NCBI GenBank assembly: GCA_036504875.1
Contig: DASXUK010000075.1
Location: forward strand, 29,381 to 93,380
DNA: 64,000 nt
From: JACPFJ01 sp036504875
GTDB taxonomy: Bacteria; Desulfobacterota; Desulfuromonadia; Geobacterales; Pseudopelobacteraceae
Direction: 5' to 3'
Below the pieces are notes generated by a model, which worked only from the letters and a program-made list of their open reading frames with translations, was not told where the DNA came from and made no database searches. Below are positions 44,276-53,011 of this stretch, one piece after another (position 1 is the first letter of the stretch; every line of letters begins with the position of its first letter). A program made the translations under genes and the position numbers.

Positions 44276-45505
44276 TTACCAGTGAAGTATCGTCCCAAGG
44301 GCAAACATGTTGGAGTGCTGCTTGGCGTCGTTGTGCCACGTGTTCTGGGCATAGGTGTACTCGGCGATGAACTGAATGAACTCGTTTAAGTTGTAGGTAA
44401 CGACGCCGACTGCCGCTTCCTGTTTCTTGATCTGTGCGATTGTGCCCCTGTTGCCGGCATCATAATCGGTTTCTTCCTGGCGGCTTTGTCCGTAGTTAAC
44501 CCCCACCTTGACAACAGGTGTCAACTTGTAGGTGGCCTGCGTCAGGAAGCCCCAGTGTCTTCTCTCGCTGCCGGCAGCATCAACCGATGTTGCCCCGGCG
44601 CCGAAAGTATCGCCATCCTGAACGCTGACCATGCCGAGCCCTTTGCCGCCATACCCGGATACCAGGAAATCAGCCGCACCGTATCCAACCTCAACACCAC
44701 CGGCACCACCGATGGATTCATTCTGCTTTCCCGGGCGGACCACGGCGGCATCACTGCGGGTTACCCTCTGATACATGCCCGAAATCCAGGTCTGCAGATT
44801 ACCGCCGTTGAAGGACGTGCCATAGGAAAGTTCGCTTTCGATGCGTGGTACGTTACGACGGTCTGTGCTGGCACTGATGGCGTAAGGGTCATTGACGCTC
44901 ACGGCAAGCTTGGCCCCACCCATGTCAGGCGTGGTGTAGCGCAGTTGTGCGCCAAAGTTGGTGTAAAGATAGCCGTAACCGATATGTCCCAGGGTTGTGC
45001 CACCACCCGGCGCTCCCACGACCCCGGCCGTCACGAGCGTCATGTCGGTCAGGATATTCTTGCCCTGATAAAGGTTGAGAGCCCGCCCGGCCAGCAGCTC
45101 ACCATAGGTGCCCTTGGCCGTGTAAAAGATCTCACGGAAGTCGATATTCGGTTTTGTATCAAAGCGGGAATCGCCGCTGTTCTGTATCTGCGGATAGATG
45201 CCGATGCGGACGTTCGACTCCACACCGTTGGTGGTAGGGGCCTTAATGTTGAAAGCAACTACCGACGGCAAAAGCCCGGTCCTGACCGCAAAGGCCTGCG
45301 TGTAACCGTTGCCGCCTCCCAGCAGATTCAGGCCGACATTTTGGGGTGCCGGACTGGTTGATACGTAGGTTGAGAAGACATTTACCATGCCATCCGTGCT
45401 GAGCTGCCAACCATTTGCGCCGCCGACAACGAACGCCGCCTGGCTGGGTGTGACCGCTGCCAGAATCAGCAACAGGAGGAATATTCCAAGGCTCATCTTT
45501 TTCAT
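44276..45505 (-). CDS. Outer-membrane porin-like beta-barrel protein
   Basis: A 409-residue protein (start at ATG 45505, AGGAGAGG upstream). The signal peptide ends PSQAAF. The body alternates short hydrophobic and polar strands with aromatic girdles and ends in a typical barrel C-terminus (TYAQNTWHNDAKQHSNMFALGTILHW, with terminal Trp). Such porins are common in Geobacter and related genomes, and the ligand is unknown. It lies between the NfnAB-like gene (upstream) and the BioD-like gene. Import of substrate or of oxyanion is possible, but not shown. Confidence 0.75.
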   Translation of the reverse strand: MKKMSLGIFLLLLILAAVTPSQAAFVVGGANGWQLSTDGMVNVFSTYVSTSPAPQNVGLNLLGGGNGYTQAFAVRTGLLPSVVAFNIKAPTTNGVESNVRIGIYPQIQNSGDSRFDTKPNIDFREIFYTAKGTYGELLAGRALNLYQGKNILTDMTLVTAGVVGAPGGGTTLGHIGYGYLYTNFGAQLRYTTPDMGGAKLAVSVNDPYAISASTDRRNVPRIESELSYGTSFNGGNLQTWISGMYQRVTRSDAAVVRPGKQNESIGGAGGVEVGYGAADFLVSGYGGKGLGMVSVQDGDTFGAGATSVDAAGSERRHWGFLTQATYKLTPVVKVGVNYGQSRQEETDYDAGNRGTIAQIKKQEAAVGVVTYNLNEFIQFIAEYTYAQNTWHNDAKQHSNMFALGTILHW

Positions 45506-45552
45506 TACTACCACCTCTCCTGTAAGGAATAATTAAAAGCGCACTCTTTGTT

Positions 45553-47814
45553 TCAGGCCGGGATAGTGCTCAGATACCTGTTGATTGCGGCGGCAGCCTG
45601 CTTGCCATCCCCCATAGCGAGGATTACCGTAGCGCCGCCGCGAACGATGTCGCCGCCGGCAAAGGCACCGGGAATACTGGTGGCACCGTTGTCATCCACC
45701 GCAATATTCCCCCATTTGTTGAGCTTGAGATCCGGGGCGGTGGCGGTCAGGAGCGGGTTGGCCCCGGTGCCGACCGCATTTACCACGACATCGACCGTTA
45801 TATCGTACTCGGACCCCTCGATCGGGGCCGGCTTGCGGCGTCCCGATTCGTCCGGCGGTCCCAGCTCCATGCGCTGGCAGCGGAGCGTCGCCGACCACCC
45901 CTCCCCGTTGCTGAGGATCGCCAGGGGAGCGGTCAGCATGACGAACTCGACCCCCTCCTCCTTGGCATGCTTGATCTCTTCCACCCGGGCCGGCATCTCC
46001 GCCTCGCTACGGCGGTAGATGATCATGGCCCGCTCGGCGCCCAGACGGCGGGCGGTGCGGACACAGTCCATGGCGGTATTGCCGCCGCCGATGACCGCCA
46101 CCCGGCGACCGGCAATGATCGGCGTGGAAGAGTCGGGGTTGCGGCCCGCCTCCATCAGGTTGACCCTGGTAAGCAGCTCATTGGCTGAATAGACCCCCTT
46201 CAGATTTTCCCCAGGGATGTTGAGCATGGTCGGCAACCCGGCGCCGTTGGCGATAAAGACCGCATTGAATTCGTCCGAGAGCTGGTTGAGGGTCATGGTC
46301 TTGCCGATGATGACGTTGCACTCGATGGTCACCCCCAGATCAAGCAGCCGCGCCACCTCGGCGTCGATGATCTCCTTGGGCAGACGGAACTCGGGGATGC
46401 CGTAGCGCAGTACGCCGCCGGTGTCATGGAGCGCCTCGAAGATCGTGACGCTATGTCCCTGACGGGCCAGCTCACCGGCGGCGGTCAGCCCGGCCGGGCC
46501 GCAACCGACGATGGCGACGCGCTTGCCGCTGGCCGCCGGGAGCTGCTCTTTGGGGAGTTCTGCGGCATTGGCCATGGCCCAGTCGGCCACGAAGCGCTCC
46601 AGGTAACCGATGGCAACCGGCTCCCCCTTCACACCGCATACGCACCTGGCTTCGCACTGGCTTTCCTGGGGGCAGACCCGGCCGCAGACCGCCGGCAGGG
46701 CGTTGTCTCCCTGCAGGATCCGGGCGGCTGCGGGCAGGTTTTCGGCGGCCAGGGCAGCGATGAACTCGGGGATCGAGACCCCTACCGGACACCCCTCCAC
46801 GCAGGGGCGGTGCTTGCACTGGATGCAACGCTGCGCCTCACGTAGCGCCTGCTGGTAGTCGAGCCCCAGGTTGACCTCCTCGAAGTTGCGGCTGCGGATA
46901 TCCGCATCGAGTTCGGGCATGTGGACCCGTGGTATGGCCAGCCGCTCCTTGATGCTGAGATTAACAATCGGCACCTCCAGAGTCAGTCGGCACTCACTGG
47001 CGGCATGGCGGGCCTGCTCCTCGAAACTGCGGTAGGTGGTGAGACGGTCACTGAGGCCGTCGAAATCCACCAGATGGCCGTCGAACTCGGGGCCATCCAC
47101 GCAGGCGAATTTCGCGACCCCACCGACCACGACCCGGCAACCGCCGCACATGCCGGTACCGTCGATCATGACCGGATTGAGGCTGACAACGGTCTCGATG
47201 CCGTGGGGGCGGGTCAACTCCGCCACCGCCCGCATCATCGGCACCGGGCCGACCGCCAGCACCACTCTGGGGACGCGATCCGGGTCGGCAATCAGGTCGG
47301 CCAACTCGGCGGTCACGAACCCTTTGCGCCCGACACTGCCGTCCTCGGTGGTGATCAGCAGCCTTTCTGAAAGTGCGGCCAGTTCATCGGCCAGGATGAT
47401 GTACTGGCTGGAGCGGCCGCCGATGATGGTGGTCACCTGGTTGCCTGCGCCGGCCAAGGCCTTGACCAGTGGATAGAGGACCGCCGTGCCGACCCCGCCG
47501 CCGACGCAGGCAACCCGCCCCCAGTTTTCAATATGGGTAGCCTGGCCCAGGGGACCGGCCACGTCACGGATAAAGCCCCCCTGCGGGATGGCAACGATCT
47601 TGCGCGTGGAGGCCCCGATGGCCTGGATGAAGAGGGTGATGGTGCCGGCGGTCGGGTCGGCGTCGCCGATGGTGAGGGGAATCCGTTCATCGCCCCGGTC
47701 GGCCCGGACGATGACAAACTGCCCCGCCTTGCGTGCCAGGGCCACCCGCGGCGCCAGCACCACCATTCGGTGGAGGTTGGGCGCCAGGATATCGTTACTG
47801 ATTACTTCGTACAT
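45553..47814 (-). CDS. Fused NfnAB-like flavoprotein (NAD(P)/ferredoxin oxidoreductase)
   Basis: A 753-residue protein beginning at ATG 47814 (AAGGTGG upstream). Its N-terminal 270 residues are the small subunit (FNR-like FAD/NAD domain; CVGGGVGTAVLYPLVKALA) with a [2Fe-2S] site (GMCGGCRVVVGGVAKFACVDG). The rest is the large subunit: two iron-sulfur cysteine motifs (CIQCKHRPCVEGCP, CGRVCPQESQCEARC) and two dinucleotide folds (VAIVGCGPAGLTAAG, VAVIGGGNTAMDC). In Nfn, NADH, NADPH and ferredoxin are coupled by electron bifurcation, with FAD in each subunit. Here it would recycle the ferredoxin reduced by AOR. Usually encoded as two genes, here fused. Confidence 0.88.
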   Translation of the reverse strand: MYEVISNDILAPNLHRMVVLAPRVALARKAGQFVIVRADRGDERIPLTIGDADPTAGTITLFIQAIGASTRKIVAIPQGGFIRDVAGPLGQATHIENWGRVACVGGGVGTAVLYPLVKALAGAGNQVTTIIGGRSSQYIILADELAALSERLLITTEDGSVGRKGFVTAELADLIADPDRVPRVVLAVGPVPMMRAVAELTRPHGIETVVSLNPVMIDGTGMCGGCRVVVGGVAKFACVDGPEFDGHLVDFDGLSDRLTTYRSFEEQARHAASECRLTLEVPIVNLSIKERLAIPRVHMPELDADIRSRNFEEVNLGLDYQQALREAQRCIQCKHRPCVEGCPVGVSIPEFIAALAAENLPAAARILQGDNALPAVCGRVCPQESQCEARCVCGVKGEPVAIGYLERFVADWAMANAAELPKEQLPAASGKRVAIVGCGPAGLTAAGELARQGHSVTIFEALHDTGGVLRYGIPEFRLPKEIIDAEVARLLDLGVTIECNVIIGKTMTLNQLSDEFNAVFIANGAGLPTMLNIPGENLKGVYSANELLTRVNLMEAGRNPDSSTPIIAGRRVAVIGGGNTAMDCVRTARRLGAERAMIIYRRSEAEMPARVEEIKHAKEEGVEFVMLTAPLAILSNGEGWSATLRCQRMELGPPDESGRRKPAPIEGSEYDITVDVVVNAVGTGANPLLTATAPDLKLNKWGNIAVDDNGATSIPGAFAGGDIVRGGATVILAMGDGKQAAAAINRYLSTIPA

Positions 47815-47907
47815 GTTTAAAACCACCTTTTTGTGTTGTTTATTCGATATTGCGTTCAAAACGGCATCATTTTGTAGAGACACACGGCATGCGCCCTGAT
47901 TCTAAAT

Positions 47908-49245
47908 CTAATCCAGGCAGCGAAAAACCCCGGAACTCCACAGACAGCTGCCACACGGTTCCGTATTGACATAGCAATCCTGTTCAAATGTTTCGTTCAG
48001 GACATTGTCGCAGGGGGAACAGTTACAGCCGGTGCAGGACGGATAATCATGCCTTAGGACGTTTTTGCGGTAGGAGCGGAATTCCTTGCTGTTCCAAATT
48101 TCCAGCACGCCCCGATCAACAACATTGCCGAAAACCCGCGGCTGCACGGGATGCTGCCAGCCATTGGCAAACGAATGGCACTTATGCCAGAGTTGATAGC
48201 AAGGATGCATACTGCCATCCCAGGAGATAAATGCCCCACCCTCTTCGATAAAATTGCAGCTGCGTCGCCCCCGGGGCACGATTTCAGGTAGCCGCAGGTC
48301 AAGCCCGGTTTCCCTGGCAACCTCCCGGGCCTGCTCAAAGGCCGTATCAACCGCTTCGATCCTCGTATAATCCATGGCAAAGAGCCGTTTCAGATCAAGG
48401 GGGATGCCCCGGTACTGGGCGTCAGCCCGCATGGTATCCACAAAATTCAGGATCCGCTGTTCCTCGGGGGTCTTCCTGTATTTCCAAAGCAGTTCGAAAT
48501 AGCGATGTATCTCCACCCCGGCCAAGTCTGCCTTGGAATTCCAAACATGGAACAGGGAGAGGGCCTGATCGGTACAGGTGTCATAGGCACACTGGCCGAG
48601 ATGCTGTTCATCGTAGGGGTGGAGGTGAGAAACAATGGCAAAGTTCGCCCCCCGTGCAGCAGCCCACTTTAGCGCTGCGGGCAACTCCTCCAGATTGTCG
48701 CGCATGACGACGTATTCCACACCGACCTGCAGATCCGGTCGTGCACACATTTTTTTGGCCGAGGTAATGGCTGAGAAGGCCCCTTCTAGATCGGTTAAAT
48801 GTCCCCCGGCACGGATGGTGCTGAAGGTCGAGGGCGAGACGCCATCCATGGACAGGCAGATTCTGTCCAGGCCGGCATCGACAAGTGCAATGGCGCGCAG
48901 GTTGCTGAGGAGAAGACCGTTGCTTTGGAATCCGATCCAGCTCTGTTCCGGCATCCGTTTTTTTGCTTGGGCGATGAATTGTTCCAGGTGAGAGTTGAGC
49001 AGCGGCTCGCCAATCCCGTTCAGCACCAATGCATCCAGGCTGGGAAAGATATCCTTCAGGGCCCCAAAAGTGGCCAGATCCAGATCACCGTCAGGAGTGA
49101 TGCTGCTCTGATTCTGTTTTGCACACATGATGCAGTTCAGATTGCACCGGCTGGTTGTTTCAACGAACAGCTTGGATGGGTACTCCCGGAATGCCGGTGC
49201 GGCCCAAGGCCCTCCCTTACTGAGTGTTGCGGAATGGATGGGCAT
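47908..49245 (-). CDS. Radical SAM/SPASM maturase of the tungsten-enzyme cluster
   Basis: A 445-residue radical SAM enzyme. The [4Fe-4S]-SAM motif is CNLNCIMC (Cys34, Cys38, Cys41), followed by GEPLL and LSMDG motifs. The C-terminal SPASM-type cysteine region (C-x2-C-x2-C, SCTGCNCSPCDNV, ending CGSCLWSSGVFRCLD) can hold auxiliary clusters. SPASM maturases modify peptides or insert clusters, and a subset is found next to tungsten AOR genes and is named as putative tungsten-oxidoreductase maturase. That role is inferred from the context. Confidence 0.88.
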   Translation of the reverse strand: MPIHSATLSKGGPWAAPAFREYPSKLFVETTSRCNLNCIMCAKQNQSSITPDGDLDLATFGALKDIFPSLDALVLNGIGEPLLNSHLEQFIAQAKKRMPEQSWIGFQSNGLLLSNLRAIALVDAGLDRICLSMDGVSPSTFSTIRAGGHLTDLEGAFSAITSAKKMCARPDLQVGVEYVVMRDNLEELPAALKWAAARGANFAIVSHLHPYDEQHLGQCAYDTCTDQALSLFHVWNSKADLAGVEIHRYFELLWKYRKTPEEQRILNFVDTMRADAQYRGIPLDLKRLFAMDYTRIEAVDTAFEQAREVARETGLDLRLPEIVPRGRRSCNFIEEGGAFISWDGSMHPCYQLWHKCHSFANGWQHPVQPRVFGNVVDRGVLEIWNSKEFRSYRKNVLRHDYPSCTGCNCSPCDNVLNETFEQDCYVNTEPCGSCLWSSGVFRCLD

Positions 49246-49287
49246 TTTTTCTCCCTGAAATGATATGGCTGTGGTTAAGGAATCTTA

Positions 49288-49482
49288 TTACGATTGTTCC
49301 GAACTATGCAGCCTGCCGGTTTCATTGAATCGTTCAATCATCATCTGGAACGCCCTTCTCATGATCTGGGAGGCGGTCATATTGGTCTCCTCCATGAGCC
49401 TTTCAACGCTTTCCAATTGTTTATCGCTGATCCTCGCTGAAACTATCGTGGGCTTGGTAAATGTATAAAGCTTGTCTCTCAT
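49288..49482 (-). CDS. Ribbon-helix-helix (CopG-like) DNA-binding protein
   Basis: A 64-residue protein. The beta strand TIVSARISDKQLESVERLM and helix ETNMTASQIMRRAFQMMIE fit the MetJ/Arc fold: a strand that contacts the major groove, then a helix with the conserved turn. Regulators of this size often control their own operon; this one lies between the rSAM and MOSC genes. GGAGAA precedes the ATG. No operator could be assigned. Confidence 0.7.
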   Translation of the reverse strand: MRDKLYTFTKPTIVSARISDKQLESVERLMEETNMTASQIMRRAFQMMIERFNETGRLHSSEQS

Positions 49483-49578
49483 TGTATTTCTCCGGTGGAA
49501 CTTAATTTTTTTGATGATTATCTGATTTTACTCTGCGATCCTCTGCGTCCTCAGCGGTGAACAGGTTTTTTACAGGTT

Positions 49579-50025
49579 TTAATGGATTTCATCCTGAAGC
49601 ATTTCAACCGACTCTCCCTGCCTGACCACCCCTCCCTGCAAAACCTTGGCGAAGATCCCTTCCTTCGGCATGACGCAATCCCCGGCCTGGTAATAAATAG
49701 CGCAGCGAGTATGACACTCCTTACCGATCTGGGTGATTTCCAGTAGTGTTTCGCCCACTGCGAGTCTGGAGCCGATCGGAAACGCCAGTAGATCGATTCC
49801 TTCGGTGGTGATATTTTCGGCAAAATCTCCCGGCCCCACATCGAGCCCCATCTTCTGCATCTTCGCAATGCTTTCCAAGGCCAGCAGACTGACCTGGCGG
49901 TGCCAATCGCCGGCATGGGCATCATCCAGGATGCCATGATTTTCCTTGAGCATGGCGGCTGGAACCGGTTTCTTTCTGACCCCTTTTTCTTTGCTGATGC
50001 TGATTGCCACTATCTTTCCGGTCAT
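49579..50025 (-). CDS. MOSC domain protein
   Basis: A 148-residue MOSC (Moco sulfurase C-terminal) protein, start at ATG 50025 with AAGGA 7 bases upstream. Family motifs: GKIVAISISKEKGVRKKPV, DDAHAGDWHRQVSLLALESI, AENITTEGIDLL, IGSRLAVGETLLEITQIGKECHTRCAIYY. The conserved Cys in GKECHTRC is the usual persulfide/Moco-binding cysteine. MOSC proteins handle molybdenum-sulfur cofactor, which fits the tungsten island. The gene lies between moaA and the RHH gene on the same strand. Confidence 0.88.
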   Translation of the reverse strand: MTGKIVAISISKEKGVRKKPVPAAMLKENHGILDDAHAGDWHRQVSLLALESIAKMQKMGLDVGPGDFAENITTEGIDLLAFPIGSRLAVGETLLEITQIGKECHTRCAIYYQAGDCVMPKEGIFAKVLQGGVVRQGESVEMLQDEIH

Positions 50026-50062
50026 ATGCACATCCTTATTACGATTGATTTCATTCACTTCC

Positions 50063-50088
50063 TTCCCCTCCCGCAAGTGGAGGGGGAA
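50063..50088. repeat. Palindromic hairpin between moaA and the MOSC gene
   Basis: TTCCCCTCC (50063-50071) and GGAGGGGGAA (50079-50088) form a stem with a 7-base loop in the gap after the moaA stop. It resembles the arms of the GC-rich element at 29361 and could be a remnant or a transcript-processing hairpin. Confidence 0.45.
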
Positions 50089-50093
50089 CTTTA

Positions 50094-51065
50094 TTAGCCA
50101 CCAATCCTTGACATGGCAACCTGCTGTTCCTCCTCCGCCAGGCGGTGCCTATCCGGCTTTCCCGTAATGATTTCGCGCAGGATTGTCCGCAAAAAGCCAT
50201 TGTCGGCGGTTTGCAGATGGGGCTTGAGATCAATGCCATCGTTAGCAAACAGGCAGCCTCTTGCCAGACCCGTGGCAGTGACCCTGATACGGTTACAGCT
50301 ATCACAGAAGTGTCCCGAGATCGGGGTTATGATGCCGATGTTCCCCATTGCCCCGCTGATTTTGAAGTTTCTGGAGGGACCGGCCGCTTCCGGGCTAACC
50401 AGCGGCAACAGGGAGTAATGCCGTCCGATGCGCTCAAGGATTTCGCTCCCGGAGATGCACTGGGAGCCCCAGCCCTTGTCCCTGAGGGTCGGCATGTATT
50501 CAATAAAGCGGACCGTGTACGGCTTATGCAGGGTCAGAGCGGCAAAATCCAGCACCTCAGCATCGTTTACACCCCGCATGACCACCATGTTGATCTTGAC
50601 CGGAGGGAACCCGGCAGCTTCCGCAGCGGCAATACCATCGATTGCCCTCTTGAGATCTCCCCCGCGGGTAATGGTGGCAAAAGTCGTTTGGTCCAACGAG
50701 TCGAGACTGATGTTGAGCCGCTGCACCCCGGCTCGGCGCAGGGGAAGGGCCAGCTCATCGAGAAGCATCCCGTTGGTGGTTAAAACCAGCTCCTTCAGGC
50801 CGACCATGGCAGCCAGACGCTCTATAAATCCAACCAGCCCCTTTCTGACGAGCGGCTCTCCGCCAGTGATCCGAATCTTTTCAATCCCCAGGGCCACCGC
50901 TTCACTGGCGACCCGATACAGATCCTCAAAATTCAGCACTTCTCCATGCTTCAGCTTGGGAATCCCCTCAGGAGGCATGCAGTAAGTGCAGCGTAGATTG
51001 CAGCGATCCGTGACTGAGAGCCTCAGGTAATTTATACGTCGACCATATGAATCGATCAGCGCCAT
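50094..51065 (-). CDS. moaA: GTP 3',8-cyclase
   Basis: A 323-residue radical SAM enzyme that makes 3',8-cyclo-GTP, the first step of molybdopterin biosynthesis. The N-terminal cluster is CNLRCTYC (Cys22, Cys26, Cys29), and the C-terminal second cluster lies in FCDSCNRIRVTATGLARGCL. The last residues are RIGG, the diglycine required for activity in MoaA. moaC and mogA lie in the same window (59076 and 59570). It is the first gene of the minus-strand cluster and is followed by MOSC, RHH and the rSAM maturase. Confidence 0.95.
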   Translation of the reverse strand: MALIDSYGRRINYLRLSVTDRCNLRCTYCMPPEGIPKLKHGEVLNFEDLYRVASEAVALGIEKIRITGGEPLVRKGLVGFIERLAAMVGLKELVLTTNGMLLDELALPLRRAGVQRLNISLDSLDQTTFATITRGGDLKRAIDGIAAAEAAGFPPVKINMVVMRGVNDAEVLDFAALTLHKPYTVRFIEYMPTLRDKGWGSQCISGSEILERIGRHYSLLPLVSPEAAGPSRNFKISGAMGNIGIITPISGHFCDSCNRIRVTATGLARGCLFANDGIDLKPHLQTADNGFLRTILREIITGKPDRHRLAEEEQQVAMSRIGG

Positions 51066-51102
51066 ATCAAGTCAATCCTCGTAGAATCTCTTGCCTAGGA
51101 GC

Positions 51103-51144
51103 CTGTCGAACTTAGGGAGCAGATTACCCTAAGTTTGTCAGGTT
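51103..51144. repeat. 16-bp inverted repeat near the moaA start
   Basis: Left arm CCTGTCGAACTTAGGG (51103-51118), right arm CCCTAAGTTTGTCAGG (51129-51144), two mismatches, 10-base loop. No T-run follows on either side. Confidence 0.6.
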
Positions 51145-51325
51145 CCTTATGTAAGGCAATTTCAATACCAAGATGATTAGAAGGCTTGCTGGTAGGTTAT
51201 TTTTCTACCCGCCTATGGCCACGCAATGCTTTGACTACAGCGGAATGAGACAGGTTTATAGTTATCGCCGGACAGGCTGACGCGAACTTACCCGACCACG
51301 GCGCGCAGTCCCAAAACATTACAAC

Positions 51326-51366
51326 TGTTCCAGATTGGAACAATTCTACAGTTCGGTTTTAGAACA
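51326..51366. promoter_or_regulatory. Two tandem palindromes (putative activator UAS)
   Basis: TGTTCC-N5-GGAACA at 51326-51342 is perfect; AGTTCG-N5-AGAACA at 51350-51366 is the same layout with mismatches. Centre spacing is 24 bp. They lie about 110-150 bp upstream of the sigma-54 element, the usual place for enhancer sites. The AcoR-type activator encoded at 34161 is the candidate binder. Confidence 0.55.
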
Positions 51367-51473
51367 AAACCCACCTGGCTTTGCAGACAGCCCAACCCCT
51401 TCATCCTCCTAAGTATCTGTTTTTCAATCAGCTATGTTTTTATTGAAGCATTTTTAAAAGTTGATGAGGGTTT

Positions 51474-51488
51474 TGGTACAGGGCTTGC
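51474..51488 (+). promoter_or_regulatory. Sigma-54 (-24/-12) promoter of ADH2
   Basis: TGGTAC-N5-TTGC (consensus TGGCAC-N5-TTGCW): GG at 51475-51476 and GC at 51487-51488, 10 bases between. Start near 51500, 90 bp before the ADH2 ATG. Confidence 0.75.
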
Positions 51489-51590
51489 GTTTGTATGACA
51501 AGAATTTAGAAAATCGTTTTGCAAAACCGTATGCAAATCCAGCTGTGCAAGCAAACGGGTCTCAGGCCCTAAAAAAAGGAGGAAGTACAA

Positions 51591-52754
51591 ATGGCTTTAG
51601 CAGATCAGACTTACGGGTTTTATATCCCAACTGTTTCACTGATGGGTGTGGGTTGTTCAAAAGAAGCAGGGGAGCAGGCCAAGGCGCTCGGCGCCACCAA
51701 TCTGCTGATTGTCACTGATGCGGGTCTGGCCAAGATGGGTGTCGCAGACACAATCAAAGGCTATATCGAAGCAGCCGGCCTCAAGGCGGTTATTTTCGCA
51801 GGCGCTGAGCCAAATCCGACCGACACCAATGTCCATGACGGCGTCAAAGTCTATCAGGACAGCAAATGCGACGGCATCGTCTCCCTGGGCGGCGGCAGCT
51901 CCCATGACTGCGGTAAGGGCGTCGGCATGGTGATCGGCAATGGCGGCAACATCCGCGATTTCGAAGGGGTCAACAAATCCACCAAGCCCATGCCCCCCTT
52001 CCTGGCAATTAACACCACCGCCGGAACCGCTTCCGAAATGACCCGCTTCTGTATCATCACCAACACCGATACCCACGTCAAGATGGCCATCGTTGATTGG
52101 CGCTGCACCCCCAATATCGCCATCAACGACCCGGTCCTGATGGTTGGCAAGCCCCCGGCATTGACTGCAGCCACCGGCATGGATGCCCTGACCCATGCGG
52201 TCGAGGCTTATGTTTCCACCATCGCCACACCGATCACCGACGCCTGCGCTATCAAGGCCATCGAACTGGTAGCTCAATACCTGAGCGCAGCAGTGGCCAA
52301 TGGCGAGAATCTGGAAGCCCGCGACAAAATGGCCTATGCCGAGTACCTGGCCGGAATGGCTTTCAACAACGCCAGCCTGGGTTATGTCCACTCCATGGCT
52401 CATCAGCTGGGCGGCTTCTACAACCTGCCCCATGGTGTTTGCAATGCCATCCTGCTCCCGGCCGTCAGCCAGTACAACCTGATTGCCTGCCCGCAGCGTT
52501 TTGCCGACATTGCGGTTGCCCTGGGCGAGAACATCAGCGGGCTTTCGGTCACCGAAGCTGCTGAAAAAGCGATCAGCGCCATCCGCAAGCTTTCGGCTTC
52601 AATCGGCATCCCCACCGGACTCAAGGCGCTGAATGTCAAAGAAGAAGACCTGAAGGTCATGGCCGAAAATGCCAAGAAAGACGCTTGTCAATTCACCAAC
52701 CCCCGCAAAGCTACTCTGGAGCAAGTCATCGAAATCTTCAAGGCTGCCATGTAA
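51591..52754 (+). CDS. Iron-containing alcohol dehydrogenase, copy 2
   Basis: A 387-residue enzyme nearly identical to copy 1 (36843); around 20 changes by eye, mostly conservative or surface, with all metal ligands (Asp198, His202, His267, His281) and GGGSSHDCGKG kept. It converts alcohols to aldehydes with NAD(P). Unlike copy 1 it has a sigma-54 promoter with upstream palindromes (51326-51488) and is separated from its AOR gene by 257 bp carrying a palindrome and a Moco/Tuco riboswitch. GGAGG precedes the ATG. Confidence 0.93.
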   Translation: MALADQTYGFYIPTVSLMGVGCSKEAGEQAKALGATNLLIVTDAGLAKMGVADTIKGYIEAAGLKAVIFAGAEPNPTDTNVHDGVKVYQDSKCDGIVSLGGGSSHDCGKGVGMVIGNGGNIRDFEGVNKSTKPMPPFLAINTTAGTASEMTRFCIITNTDTHVKMAIVDWRCTPNIAINDPVLMVGKPPALTAATGMDALTHAVEAYVSTIATPITDACAIKAIELVAQYLSAAVANGENLEARDKMAYAEYLAGMAFNNASLGYVHSMAHQLGGFYNLPHGVCNAILLPAVSQYNLIACPQRFADIAVALGENISGLSVTEAAEKAISAIRKLSASIGIPTGLKALNVKEEDLKVMAENAKKDACQFTNPRKATLEQVIEIFKAAM

Positions 52755-52768
52755 TCGATGTTTTATAT

Positions 52769-52850
52769 GTAGGGGCGCTGCTTGCCGCGCCCTTCTTGCC
52801 GCGCCCTTGCATCAATTGACAAACCAGGGCGCAGCAAGCGGCGCCCCTAC
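52769..52850. repeat. REP-like palindrome between ADH2 and AOR2
   Basis: Left arm 52769-52793 (GTAGGGGCGCTGCTTGCC and on) and right arm 52826-52850 (AGGGCGCAGCAAGCGG and on) are 25-bp complementary with two mismatches. The left side carries a tandem duplication of CTTGCCGCGCCCTT (52781-52794 and 52795-52808). It may cut the transcript after ADH2 or act as a bidirectional processing hairpin. Confidence 0.75.
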
Positions 52851-52873
52851 GTGAATTGGACGGAAACCTAATT

Positions 52874-52983
52874 ATCTCCGAGCCATGCTGCCTAACAGGT
52901 CAAACCTTATGGAGCCCGGCCAACGGGTTTCGCTGGAAACGGCGGAGCCTCCCTTTCGGGAAGGAGCCTATCCCCATGCGGAT
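52874..52983 (+). ncRNA. Moco/Tuco riboswitch upstream of AOR2
   Basis: Conserved elements in order: CUCCGAGCC (52877-52885), GGAGCCCGGCCAACGGG, CGCUGGAAACGGCGGAGCC and the 3' end UCCCUUUCGGGAAGGAGCC. They match the second copy at 55974-56075 almost position by position. This CUCCGAGCC... CCGGCCAA...GGAAACG...CUCCCU..GAAAGGAG set fits the Moco RNA motif (molybdopterin- or tungstopterin-binding). No terminator follows, and the AOR2 ribosome-binding site (GGGAGAAG) is about 20 bases downstream, so control of translation is likely. Confidence 0.7.
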
Positions 52984-53011
52984 AAAACACATAATGATCG
53001 GGAGAAGATAA

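Larger units (their letters stand above)
51066..51590. promoter_or_regulatory. Intergenic control region of ADH2, with hairpin, operators and sigma-54 promoter
   Basis: The region has a hairpin at 51103-51144 just before moaA (minus-strand leader): CCTGtCGAACTTAGGG and CCCTAAGTTtGtCAGG. It also holds two palindromes of the same design, TGTTCC-N5-GGAACA (51326-51342) and AGTTCG-N5-AGAACA (51350-51366), with centres 24 bp apart, and the sigma-54 element at 51474-51488. Sites listed below. Confidence 0.55.
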
